Part shown: positions 1-7,815 of the stretch, piece by piece
How positions within the stretch are numbered: position 1 is the stretch's first letter
How the letters are laid out: each line of letters opens with the position of its first letter
Assembly: GCA_020630195.1 (NCBI GenBank)
Contig: JAHDBV010000010.1
Coordinates: 38,665 to 78,702, forward strand
Reading direction: 5' to 3'
Length of the DNA: 40,038 bases
Source of the DNA: Acidimicrobiales bacterium
GTDB lineage: Bacteria > Actinomycetota > Acidimicrobiia > Acidimicrobiales > SZUA-35
The notes under the pieces: model-generated
Told to the model about the DNA's origin: nothing
Databases searched by the model: none
Seen by the model: the letters and a program-made list of their open reading frames with translations, nothing else
Translations under genes and position numbers: made by a program

Positions 1-1171
1 TGCACATGGCCGTCGTCTCCGACATGCCGTAGCCCTCGGTGAGGGGCACACCGATCGAACGGAACCAGGTGAGGATCTCCGGCGGGATCGGGGCGGCGCC
101 GGTCACGGCCCACTGGACCTCCGACATGCCGATCAGCGGGCGGACCTGGCTGAACGCCACGGCGTCGAGGAACTCGAAGGTCTCGATCTCCTCCTGCGTC
201 GCCGTGCCGGCGGTCATCTTCTCGACGATCGGCTGGGCGGCGGCGACGGCGTCGTTGAACTGGCCGGCCCGCTCGGGGTCCCCGGCGAGGGCGCCCTGGA
301 CACCGGCGTAGAGCTTCTCCCACACCCGGGGCACACCGATGAACAGGTGCGGCTGGATCTCGCCGAGGTAGGCGGCGATCTGGGCGGTGTCGGGGCAGCA
401 GCTCACCGTCATCGCGTGGTCGATCATCATGTAGTGCCCGACCAGGCGCTCGAAGATGTGGGCCATCGGCAGGTACGAGATGTGGCGCTTGCCCTCGAGC
501 GAGCCGATGTCGGTCTCGTTGTCGAGCACCTCGTTGGTCGAGGTGAGCGTCCAGCAGATGTTGCGATGCGTGAGCATCACACCCTTCGGGTTGCCGGTGG
601 TGCCCGAGGTGTAGATGACGGTCGCGAGGTCGTCGAGCTGGGCGCGCTCCGACAACTCGGTGAGGTCGGCCGGCTCGTGGGCGGCGAGGTCTGCGAATCG
701 GACCACGTCGTCGCCACAACCGTCGGCGTCGACCACGGCGATGTGCTCGAGGGTCGTGAGCTGATCGCGCACGGCCTCGAACTTGCCGAGGAAGTCGGCG
801 TTGTCGACGATCGCGACCTTCGCCTTCGCGTGGTTCACGAGGTAGTCGATCTGCTCGGGAGCCGAGGAGTTGTAGATGGAGACCGGCGTGGCGCCGAGGA
901 ACAGGGCGGCCAGATCGAGTGCGTAGAACTCGACCCGGTTCGTCACCATGATGACGATGCGGTCGCCGGCGCCGACGCCGAGGTCGGCGAGGCCCGAGGC
1001 GACCCGTGCGGTCTGTTCGGCGAGCTGGCTCGCCGTGACGGCCTCCCACTCCCCTGCACCGTTCTTCCACCGCACGACCTCGGTGTCGCCGTGGGCGGCG
1101 ACGGTTGCGAGGAAGCGCTTCGGAACGTTCTGTCCTTCGATCTGAGCCTGGATCTCGGCGTTGGTCGTCAT
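1..1171 (-). CDS. Long-chain acyl-CoA synthetase (AMP-binding), 3' part missing
   Basis: Activates free fatty acids to acyl-CoA through an acyl-adenylate. The first 390 residues are present and the C-terminal part is cut by the window edge. The ATG start gives MTTNAEIQAQIEGQ. The adenylate-forming signature YTSGTTGNPKGVML lies near residues 187-200, and the A5 motif TEGYGMSETTA lies just before the cut. The order of N-terminal motifs (SSAPEQIDYLVNHAKA, then the P-loop-like motif, then HIFERLVGHY) resembles FadD15-type bacterial long-chain enzymes. A perfect 9-bp inverted repeat sits 7 bp upstream of the start and is a likely operator. Fatty-acid specificity is inferred from overall resemblance; a related acyl substrate is possible. 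Confidence 0.93.
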   Translation of the reverse strand, partial: MTTNAEIQAQIEGQNVPKRFLATVAAHGDTEVVRWKNGAGEWEAVTASQLAEQTARVASGLADLGVGAGDRIVIMVTNRVEFYALDLAALFLGATPVSIYNSSAPEQIDYLVNHAKAKVAIVDNADFLGKFEAVRDQLTTLEHIAVVDADGCGDDVVRFADLAAHEPADLTELSERAQLDDLATVIYTSGTTGNPKGVMLTHRNICWTLTSTNEVLDNETDIGSLEGKRHISYLPMAHIFERLVGHYMMIDHAMTVSCCPDTAQIAAYLGEIQPHLFIGVPRVWEKLYAGVQGALAGDPERAGQFNDAVAAAQPIVEKMTAGTATQEEIETFEFLDAVAFSQVRPLIGMSEVQWAVTGAAPIPPEILTWFRSIGVPLTEGYGMSETTAMC

Positions 1172-1178
1172 GCCCCCA

Positions 1179-1201
1179 GTGTGGCGTGTCGAACGCCACA
1201 C
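1179..1201. promoter_or_regulatory. Perfect 9-bp inverted repeat upstream of acyl-CoA synthetase
   Basis: GTGTGGCGT and ACGCCACAC are perfect reverse complements separated by GTCGA. The 23-bp repeat ends 7 bp before the start codon of the minus-strand acyl-CoA synthetase. Size and placement fit an operator for a dimeric repressor such as a TetR-family fatty-acid regulator. No regulator gene is adjacent, so the protein is unknown. Confidence 0.5.
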
Positions 1202-1251
1202 CGCATGACGCAGGCGCCGGAATCCCCCGTTCGGTCGGCCGAATCCGGGCC

Positions 1252-1692
1252 TCAGCCGTCGGTGGCCGCCTCGTCGGCGTCGGTGGTCGCCTCGGTCGAG
1301 GCGTCGGCGCTGTCGGTGCCGTCGCCGTCGTCACCCTCGGCATCGTCGCCGTCGTCGTCCTCGAGGAGCTCGGGAACCGGAGCGGGCTCGGGCAGCGGGG
1401 CCGGTTCCGACCCGAGGTCCGCGGCCGCGGCCAGCGCCGTGGCCAGCCCGACCGAGCCGCGGTAGACCGCGTCGAAGAACCGCTCGGCGGTCTGTTCCTG
1501 ACCCTGGAGGGGCGGGCGGCCGAGCGAGCGCACGAGTGCGTCGGGCTCGTGGGAGGTCCGCACGTCGTGGCGACCCCGCGGAATCGCCTCCGGGTCGCCC
1601 CAGAACACGAGCGGGTCGACCTTCTTCTTCTTGCGCCGGTTGCGGTTGTTCCGGGAGCGGTTGCGGTTCGGCTTCTTCTTCTGCTCGCTCAT
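1252..1692 (-). CDS. Small protein with basic N-terminus and acidic C-terminus, coupled to SNF2 gene
   Basis: A 146-residue protein of unknown function. Residues 1-25 are extremely basic (KKKPNRNRSRNNRNRRKKKK), the middle holds a compact segment with FWGDPEAIPRG, and the last ~45 residues are almost entirely acidic plus Ala/Ser/Thr. Its ATG overlaps the stop of the SNF2-ATPase gene by 4 bp (ATGA), so the two are probably co-translated. The polybasic head could bind nucleic acid and the acidic tail could mask it or bind a basic partner; this is inference. No signal peptide or membrane segment is visible. A 5-bp hairpin with a TCGG loop at 1230-1243 lies just downstream. Confidence 0.75.
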   Translation of the reverse strand: MSEQKKKPNRNRSRNNRNRRKKKKVDPLVFWGDPEAIPRGRHDVRTSHEPDALVRSLGRPPLQGQEQTAERFFDAVYRGSVGLATALAAAADLGSEPAPLPEPAPVPELLEDDDGDDAEGDDGDGTDSADASTEATTDADEAATDG

Positions 1693-4600
1693 GCCGGCAC
1701 CTCCGCCGCGGCGTCCTCGGCGTCACCTGGTGGTGGCGTGGGTTCGGGCTCGTCGATCAGCAGCGCCGAGCGATCGATCCCGAGCGCCACCTGGAGCTGG
1801 TCGGCATCGAGGTCGGCGACCGACGACGACTTGGGCAGCACCATGTTCGCGATCTGGCGTTTGCCGGCGACGACCTCCTCGACCCGTTCGTCGACGGTGC
1901 CGGGGCAGACGAGGCGGTGGCAGATGACGGTGTTCTTCTGGCCGATCCGCCAGACCCGGTCCCGGGCCTGGTCCTCCACGGCGGGGTTCCACCAGCGGTC
2001 GTAGAGCACCACGTGGCTGGCCGCGGTGAGGTTCAGGCCGGTGCCGCCCGCCTTGAGCGACAACACCATGGCGCCGGGGCCGTCCTCGGTCTGGAAACGG
2101 TCGACCATCTTGTCGCGGGGGCCACGGGCGAGACCGCCGTGGTAGCAGTCGATCTGGTGGCCCGTGCGCTCGCTGAGATGCTCGGCGAGTCGTTCGCCCC
2201 ACGAGGCGAAGTGGGTGAAGATCAACATGCGTTCGCCGCTGGCGAACACCGTGTCGACGATCTCCTCCAGGCGGGCGAGCTTCCCGGAACGACCGGCCAG
2301 CTCGCCGCGGTCGATGTCGTCGTCGTCTCCGCCGAGTGCGGCGGGGTGGTTGCAGATCTGCTTGAGCTTCGTGATGGCGGCGAGGACCGCCCCCTTGCGC
2401 TCGGCGCCGGTCTCGGTCTCGCGTTCGTTGACGAGGTCGTCGAGCACCGCCTGGTACAGCCCGATCTGTTCGGGCGTCATGGCGCAGTGGTCGAGCTCGT
2501 CGATGCGATCGGGCAGTTCCGCCGCGATCGCCGGCTCGGCCTTGGTGCGGCGGAACACCATGATCCCGTTGAGGGCCCGGAGTGCGCCTTCGCCGCGGTC
2601 GCCCTTGGTCGAGGCGGAGAGCTGCGACACGAAACTCGCGCGGTCACCGACGAGCCCCGGATTGCAGAAGTCGAGGATCGACCAGAGGTCGCCGAGACCG
2701 TTCTCGATCGGGGTGCCCGTGAGACAGACCTTCGAGTGGGCCCGGAGCTTGCGGAGCTGGAGCGCCGTCTCGGAGGTCGGGTTCTTGATCGCCTGGGCCT
2801 CGTCGAGCACCACGTCGACCCAGTCGATGCCCTCGAGGTCGTCGATGTCGCGGACCGCGGTGCCGTAGGTGGTGATCACGAGGTCGCTGCGCTCGACGCG
2901 GTCGAGGAGGCCGGCGCCGGCGAGCCGGTTGGCGCCGTGGTGGACGTGCACCGCCATGTCCGGCGTGAACTTCGCGGCCTCGGCGGCCCAGTTGCCGACC
3001 ACGGCGGGCGGCGCGATCACGAGCGACGGGCCCCGACCGGAGGCGCCGGCCAGATGGGCGAGGGTCGTCGGGGTCTTGCCGAGACCCATGTCGAGCGCGA
3101 GACAGCCACCGAGGCCGGCGGCGTGGAGGAAGCCCAGCCAGGTGTAGGCCTCCGACTGGTAGCTGCGGAGCTCGCCGACGAACCCCTCGGGACGGCTCGG
3201 GAGCTCGTCGGGGATGTCACGAGCGCTGCGGAGCAGTTCGGCCGCCCAGCTCTGGCCGGCGAGGGAGACCGCTCCGAACGGCGCGCCCTCGAGGCCGAGG
3301 GCGTGGCGCAGCATCTCGGCGCCCGTCATCTGCTTCTGTTCGTCCCGCTCCGCGAGTGCGGCGGCGGCCTCGGCGAGATCGGCGTGGTCGAGCTCGATCC
3401 ACTCGCCCCGGCTCTGCACGAGGGGGCGGGATTCAGCGGCGAGGGCTCGGATCTCCTCGGCCGTCAGCTCGAGATCGTCGAACACGACGCTCCACCGGAC
3501 ATCCGCGAGCTGCTGGGCTCCGACGACGGAGTCGGCGGCGGTGTCGGCGGTGAGTCGCAGCGACGGTGAGGCCTTGCGCTTCGACAGGTTCGGGACACGG
3601 ACGTCGAACCCGGCCGAGGCCAGCGTCTCGCCGACCTCGCCCATGAGCCGCCACGCCTCGTCCTGGGACAGGATCACCTGGCCCCGCTTGGACGACGACG
3701 AGCGCAGCATCGCCGGGTAGATCCGGTCGAGTCGGCCGAGGTGGTCGTTGAGGAGCTTGAAGCGGGCCTGATCGGCGGCCTCCATGGCCTTCGACACGGG
3801 CACCAGCGCGCCGTCGGTGTCGGGGGCGGAGACCTGCAGCAGCCAGCCGCCCAGGTCGTCCGGCGGCGCGAGGGTGAGCGTGAGCTGGAGATCGGGGGTG
3901 CCGGCGACGGTGCGGGACCACTGGTTGAGCCGACGTCCCAGCTCGGACCCGGCGCGGGCCGGTGCGTCGAAGGTGGTGCCGTCGAGCCGGGCCAGGAAGG
4001 TCGCGGCCACGTCGAAGCGGCTTCGGGGATCGTGGCGTGGCGGGGGGACCTCGAGTCGGGTGGCGGCGGTTCGACCGATGGCGTCGAGAACGTCGCCGAT
4101 GACGCTGAGCACGACCGTCTCGGCATCCCGTCGGGTCTCGTTGGCCGTGACCGAGCCGGGCAGGCTCGCGGCGAGTCCGGCGACGACCTCCGCGTCGAGC
4201 ACGGCAGGGCTCCAGCGGACCTCGAACAGGCCGTGGTCCTTGCGCGAGGGGGTGCCGGCGGCGCCTCCGGACGAGCGCTTGCGGAGCCCGGGCACCATGC
4301 GACCCCGGCAGGCGAGCAACACGGCCTCGGCGGTGACGCGGCCGATCCATCGGGCGCTGGGCCCGAGTGACGGGTCGGCGGAGTTGCCGAGCGCGGCCAG
4401 CCAGCCGAGGACCTGCGCGATCGGTGCGGACACCGTCGGCGCCTTCGTGCCGTTCGGGAGGCGGACGCTGTCGGCCGGTGTCCAGACATCGGCCGACAGC
4501 CCCGTGGTGGCGAGGTGGGCCACGACCGTGTCGGCCTCGGCGGTCTCCGCACCGTGCCCGGCCATCCAGGCGACGACCCGGCCGGGGGTCCACGACAGCT

Positions 4601-5063
4601 GCAGGAGCGCGACGCCGGCGGCCGGCACGTCGGGTTCGGGTGCGGGTGCGTTCTGGCCACCCTGCCGGGTGGCGGGACCGATCAGCGTGGTGAGCACGGC
4701 GTCGACGGCGGCCCGTTCGGTGTCGAGGTCGTTCAGGACCAGGTTGCGCTCCCAGCCGCGGAGCGAGCGGGCGTCGTCGGCTCGTTCACCGACGTCGTCG
4801 TAGAGCCGGAGCAGTGCGGTGACCCAGGCCGCGGGATGGGCGGCCAGCAGTGCGGTCTCCCGCTCGTCGGCGATGCCGTCGACGTGGCGCTGGGCCAGTC
4901 GTTCGACCACGACGCCGTCGCGCATGGAGGCGAGCTCGGCGTCGTCGAAGTCGATCGACGGGGTCTCGGGTGATTCGGGAGTGTCCGTGGACGCGTCGTC
5001 CGCACCGGGCGCGGATCGGCGTTCGTCGTCTCCGATGATCGTGGTGATGATCTCTGTCCTCAT
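1689..5063 (-). CDS. SNF2/Rad54-family ATPase (Swi2/Snf2 helicase-like)
   Basis: An ATP-dependent double-stranded DNA translocase of 1124 residues. The C-terminal half carries the complete SNF2 motor: LRSYQ (Q-motif region, ~632), Walker A LDMGLGKT (657-664), DEAQ box (754-757), LTGTPIEN (motif III, ~781), FTHFASWGERLAEHL (motif IV), SLKAGGTGLNLT (motif V) and DRVWRIGQ (motif VI). The first ~600 residues match the layout of the bacterial SNF2-associated domain. The start is the ATG giving MRTEIITTIIGDDE; the frame stays open upstream but would overlap the DUF971 gene and has Arg/Pro-rich shadow composition. A 237-bp gap precedes it. It is translationally coupled to the small downstream gene. 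A role in transcription recycling, repair or defence cannot be decided here. Confidence 0.93.
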   Translation of the reverse strand: MRTEIITTIIGDDERRSAPGADDASTDTPESPETPSIDFDDAELASMRDGVVVERLAQRHVDGIADERETALLAAHPAAWVTALLRLYDDVGERADDARSLRGWERNLVLNDLDTERAAVDAVLTTLIGPATRQGGQNAPAPEPDVPAAGVALLQLSWTPGRVVAWMAGHGAETAEADTVVAHLATTGLSADVWTPADSVRLPNGTKAPTVSAPIAQVLGWLAALGNSADPSLGPSARWIGRVTAEAVLLACRGRMVPGLRKRSSGGAAGTPSRKDHGLFEVRWSPAVLDAEVVAGLAASLPGSVTANETRRDAETVVLSVIGDVLDAIGRTAATRLEVPPPRHDPRSRFDVAATFLARLDGTTFDAPARAGSELGRRLNQWSRTVAGTPDLQLTLTLAPPDDLGGWLLQVSAPDTDGALVPVSKAMEAADQARFKLLNDHLGRLDRIYPAMLRSSSSKRGQVILSQDEAWRLMGEVGETLASAGFDVRVPNLSKRKASPSLRLTADTAADSVVGAQQLADVRWSVVFDDLELTAEEIRALAAESRPLVQSRGEWIELDHADLAEAAAALAERDEQKQMTGAEMLRHALGLEGAPFGAVSLAGQSWAAELLRSARDIPDELPSRPEGFVGELRSYQSEAYTWLGFLHAAGLGGCLALDMGLGKTPTTLAHLAGASGRGPSLVIAPPAVVGNWAAEAAKFTPDMAVHVHHGANRLAGAGLLDRVERSDLVITTYGTAVRDIDDLEGIDWVDVVLDEAQAIKNPTSETALQLRKLRAHSKVCLTGTPIENGLGDLWSILDFCNPGLVGDRASFVSQLSASTKGDRGEGALRALNGIMVFRRTKAEPAIAAELPDRIDELDHCAMTPEQIGLYQAVLDDLVNERETETGAERKGAVLAAITKLKQICNHPAALGGDDDDIDRGELAGRSGKLARLEEIVDTVFASGERMLIFTHFASWGERLAEHLSERTGHQIDCYHGGLARGPRDKMVDRFQTEDGPGAMVLSLKAGGTGLNLTAASHVVLYDRWWNPAVEDQARDRVWRIGQKNTVICHRLVCPGTVDERVEEVVAGKRQIANMVLPKSSSVADLDADQLQVALGIDRSALLIDEPEPTPPPGDAEDAAAEVPA

Positions 5064-5299
5064 CGGTCGGCCGGGTGACGACGGACGTGCGTCCGCCGCA
5101 GCACGGCGATTCCACCTGTCGACCCGACCTCGGTCGGATCGTGCGGCCGGCGATGCGGGGCAACGGCCGGCCGGCTCACGCGTTCGGGCTGCCGGGACCC
5201 CACCTCGGTGTGGTCCCACCCGATCGGGTGCAGGTCGGCACCCTATCGCTCCATCGGCGCCGGACGCGGATTGTTGATCGGGGAACGGTCGGAGGTTCC

Positions 5300-5623
5300 T
5301 CAGGCCGAGGGGTCGGCGGCGAGTGCTCGGGTCCGGAGTGCGTCGAACGGGTAGATGCCGGCGCTGTGCCCGTCGTTCCAGACGATCGCGAGGCCCCATG
5401 CCCCGTGGAGGGAGGCGTCGGTGATCCGGAGCGGAAGCGGGCTGGCGGGGCGAGGCCAGGGCTCCTCGCCCCGTTGGCGCAGGCCGCGGCACTCCGCACA
5501 CGGGCAACTCAGCCGTAGCGAGACGAGGTCGATCGAGATCTCGAGCCCGTCGCTCCAGCCGAGCGTGATGCCGACCTCCCGGTCGACGTCGATGGTGGTC
5601 GGTTGCACGTCATCGGGGGCCAC
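5300..5623 (-). CDS. DUF971 (gamma-butyrobetaine hydroxylase-like N-terminal domain) protein
   Basis: A 107-residue single-domain protein of the DUF971/GBBH-like N-terminal family. Diagnostic features are the cysteine cluster CPCAEC (Cys40, Cys42, Cys45), which fits a metal or Fe-S site, and the C-terminal motif WNDGHSAGIYPFDALR. The start is GTG; no in-frame ATG fits the family length of about 100-120 residues. Stand-alone members are associated with iron-sulfur or Mrp-type proteins, but no such partner is adjacent. It is divergent from the metal-dependent hydrolase gene. Confidence 0.88.
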   Translation of the reverse strand: MAPDDVQPTTIDVDREVGITLGWSDGLEISIDLVSLRLSCPCAECRGLRQRGEEPWPRPASPLPLRITDASLHGAWGLAIVWNDGHSAGIYPFDALRTRALAADPSA

Positions 5624-5678
5624 GACCCCAGTGAAGCCGCCCGCTCAGCTCGGGCGTCGGATCTGCCGATGGATCGGT

Positions 5679-6500
5679 GTGGCCGATCACACCCCCTCGC
5701 CGAGTCGTTGGCATCGCCGGATGCCCGAACTCGCGGCGTCGGCGAATGCGGTCTCGATCCTGATGCCGGCCCTCGAGCCCGCGGTGGCCAAGGCCGTGCG
5801 CCGGGCGATCCACGACGAACGGTTCGACCACGAGCCCGACGTCGTGGCCGAGGCCGAGCGATACGTGCGCGAGGAGCTCGCCCACCACGCCGCGCACCGC
5901 CGGTTCAACGCCGTGGCGGTCGCCGACACACCGTCACTGCGATGGCCGGAACGGGGCGCCGAGCGCTTCTACCGGTGGTTCGCCGGTCGATCCCTCGAAT
6001 CCCAGCTCGCGCACGCGGCGGCGTTCGAGACGGTGGCCTTCGCCGGTGCCCGGTGGTCGCAGCGCCGTCTGTCGGAGTTCTTCGGCGCCGACGCGGAGCC
6101 CGCGATGGCCGAGATGTTCGTCTGGCACCTCGCCGAGGAGGTCGAGCACGCGTCGATCGCCTGGGACGTGATGCGTTCCAGCGGCGTGTCGTCCCGACGG
6201 TTCGCCGCACAGGCGTTGGTCGTGCTCGTGGTGCTCGTCGTCCTCACCACCGTCGGCGCGGTCCTCGGTGTCGTCGCCTCGGGACGCTTGTGGCATCCGC
6301 TGGCGTGGCTTCGTCTCGTCGGCTGGGCGGTCGGGTTCGCCTTCACGGTGCTGCCGATGCTCGCGGCGGCCTGTCTCCCCGGCCACCACCCCACCGACTT
6401 CGCCGCGCCGACGGCGCACCGGGTGTGGCTCGAACGCCGGGCCCAGGACGTGGCGGGTTCGTCGTCGGAGACGGACACCACCGTCCCGCTCACCGTCTGA
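5679..6500 (+). CDS. Predicted metal-dependent hydrolase, COG3687/PF10118 type
   Basis: A protein of about 273 residues resembling the PF10118 predicted metal-dependent hydrolases, an all-helical family with conserved His and Glu thought to bind metal. Visible features are the family opening (W, then ANAVSILMPALEPAVAKAVR), HDERFDHEPDV, REELAHHAAH and AEEVEHASIAWDV, followed by a hydrophobic stretch (ALVVLVVLVVLTTVGAVLGVV) and a second membrane-like segment. The GTG start is chosen because family members have a Trp about 13 residues before the NAxS motif, which an ATG at 5721 would remove. The 5721 start would leave 259 residues. Substrate unknown. It is followed after 44 bp by an enoyl-CoA hydratase. 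Confidence 0.8.
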   Translation: MADHTPSPSRWHRRMPELAASANAVSILMPALEPAVAKAVRRAIHDERFDHEPDVVAEAERYVREELAHHAAHRRFNAVAVADTPSLRWPERGAERFYRWFAGRSLESQLAHAAAFETVAFAGARWSQRRLSEFFGADAEPAMAEMFVWHLAEEVEHASIAWDVMRSSGVSSRRFAAQALVVLVVLVVLTTVGAVLGVVASGRLWHPLAWLRLVGWAVGFAFTVLPMLAAACLPGHHPTDFAAPTAHRVWLERRAQDVAGSSSETDTTVPLTV

Positions 6501-6544
6501 GCCGGACCGCTTGTCGAGGTCGTCTCCACCGGGCAGGGTGGCGG

Positions 6545-7354
6545 ATGGCCATCCTCGAGACCGATGTCGACGCCGGCGTGTTGACCGCGACCATCCGGAC
6601 CGGTGAGGTGAACCTGTTCACCGTGGCGTTGATGCGCGAGCTCGCCGCACTCGCCGACCGGGTGGACGCCGATCCCGAGGTGCGTGTGGTGGTGTTCCGC
6701 TCCGGGACCCCGGGGTTCTTCATCGCCCACTTCGACGTGGAGACGATCGTCGCCGGGGCCGAGGCGCCACCTCGGCCCGACGCCGACGGACCGAACGGTT
6801 TCCAGCGTCTATGCGAGCGCTGGAGGACCCTGGCCACGCCGTCGATCGCGATGATCGACGGTCGCGTCGGCGGCGGCGGGGCCGAGTTCTGTGCGTCGCT
6901 CGACATCCGGATCGGCTCACTCGAGCACTGCGTCGTCAACCAGATGGAGGTGCCGCTCGGCATCCTCCCCGGGGGCTCGGGGACCCAGCGCCTCCCGCGC
7001 CTGCTCGGACGCGGACGCGCCCTCGAGGTGATCCTCGGCGCCGATGATCTCGATGCGCCGACGGCCGAGCGGTGGGGCTGGTTGAACCGGGCCGTCCCCG
7101 CCTCCGAGCTCGCGGCGGTGGTCGATCGTCTCGCCCGGAGGATCGCCGCGTGGCCGGCGACCGCCGTGGCCGAGGCGAAGGCGGCGGTGCTCGCCGCGGG
7201 CCCCGATCCGACACCCGGCCTCGCGCTGGAGAACGCCGGGTTCGGGCGCCTCACGGCGGACGACGAGGTGCTCGAGCGGCTCCGTGAGGGTCTGCGTCGC
7301 GGGGCGCAGACCGTCGACGCGGAGCTCGACATCGCTCACCTCTTCGACACCTGA
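6545..7354 (+). CDS. Enoyl-CoA hydratase/isomerase family protein
   Basis: A crotonase-fold protein of 269 residues, expected to hydrate 2-enoyl-CoA or carry out a related acyl-CoA reaction in the cytoplasm. The oxyanion-hole motif IDGRVGGGGAEFCASLDIR and the segment MEVPLGILPGGSGTQRLPR are present. The two catalytic glutamates of rat hydratase (Glu144 in GGGxE, Glu164 in the PE motif) both have counterparts, although the spacing is one residue longer. The start ATG follows a GGGTGGCGG stretch that may act as a weak ribosome binding site. It lies just behind the metal-dependent hydrolase and may be cotranscribed. The exact acyl substrate is not deducible. Confidence 0.88.
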   Translation: MAILETDVDAGVLTATIRTGEVNLFTVALMRELAALADRVDADPEVRVVVFRSGTPGFFIAHFDVETIVAGAEAPPRPDADGPNGFQRLCERWRTLATPSIAMIDGRVGGGGAEFCASLDIRIGSLEHCVVNQMEVPLGILPGGSGTQRLPRLLGRGRALEVILGADDLDAPTAERWGWLNRAVPASELAAVVDRLARRIAAWPATAVAEAKAAVLAAGPDPTPGLALENAGFGRLTADDEVLERLREGLRRGAQTVDAELDIAHLFDT

Positions 7355-7421
7355 TTCCGGGGTGCGTGACATCCGACCCGCGTGCTGGGGCAGGGTCGGG
7401 CCTCGGGGGAAGTAGGTTGGT

Positions 7422-7443
7422 GTCGTCGACACGTCGTCGGCAC
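7422..7443 (+). repeat. 11-bp direct repeat in the cold-shock gene leader
   Basis: GTCGTCGACAC is followed immediately by GTCGTCGGCAC (10 of 11 identical), 22 bp before the cold-shock start codon. It could be a protein site or part of a leader structure. No function is established. Confidence 0.35.
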
Positions 7444-7465
7444 GTAAGAGAAAGTCGAGTCCGTC

Positions 7466-7666
7466 GTGGCTCAGGGCAAGGTCAAGTTCTTCAACTCGGA
7501 GAAGGGATACGGGTTCATCACCCAGGAAGATGGCAACGACATCTTCGTCCACTACTCCAACATCGCCGGGAGCGGCTACCGCAACCTCGAAGAGGGTCAG
7601 AGCGTCGAGTTCGAGACCGCTCCGGGTCGCAAGGGCCCCGAGGCGGTGAACGTCACCGTCCTCTGA
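7466..7666 (+). CDS. Cold-shock domain protein (CspA family)
   Basis: A 66-residue single cold-shock-domain protein that binds single-stranded RNA/DNA and acts as an RNA chaperone. It has the [15 protein letters not shown] start with RNP1 (KGYGFI) and RNP2 (DIFVHYS), and its length is exactly typical. The start is GTG (V-AQGKVKF), preceded by a purine-rich AAGAGAAAG. A 111-bp upstream region holds a TAGGTT -10-like hexamer (7413-7418) without a convincing -35, and a direct repeat. A strong intrinsic terminator lies 48 bp after the stop, so it is probably monocistronic. Confidence 0.97.
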   Translation: MAQGKVKFFNSEKGYGFITQEDGNDIFVHYSNIAGSGYRNLEEGQSVEFETAPGRKGPEAVNVTVL

Positions 7667-7714
7667 CGGAGACGCACCCTCCCCCGGCCACCCAGGTGGC
7701 CGATGATCGTTGAT

Positions 7715-7748
7715 CGAGCGCCGCCCTTGGGCGGCGCTCGGCCTTTTT
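7715..7748 (+). terminator. Rho-independent terminator of the cold-shock gene
   Basis: A perfect 12-bp GC-rich stem (7715-7726 with 7729-7740) is followed by GCC and a run of five T. This is the clearest intrinsic terminator in the window. Confidence 0.92.
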
Positions 7749-7815
7749 CGCCCCCGGGCGGCCACTCGGGACCCGGTTCCGGGTGCTCGGGACGCCTCCA
7801 CCATCGGAGTCTCCG

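Noticed and set aside
1536-3569. 677-codon open frame on the plus strand
   Set aside because: Antisense to the SNF2 motor domain, whose motifs are unambiguous; no domain in the plus-strand reading.
5240-5245. TAGGGT -10-like hexamer on the minus strand upstream of the SNF2 gene
   Set aside because: No acceptable -35 at 15-19 bp, and the leader would be nearly 180 nt.
5064-5507. Upstream extension of the SNF2 gene
   Set aside because: It would overlap the DUF971 gene and reads as an Arg/Pro-rich sequence without family similarity.
7413-7418. TAGGTT as the cold-shock gene -10 box
   Set aside because: No matching -35 at the right distance; kept only as a remark in the gene entry.
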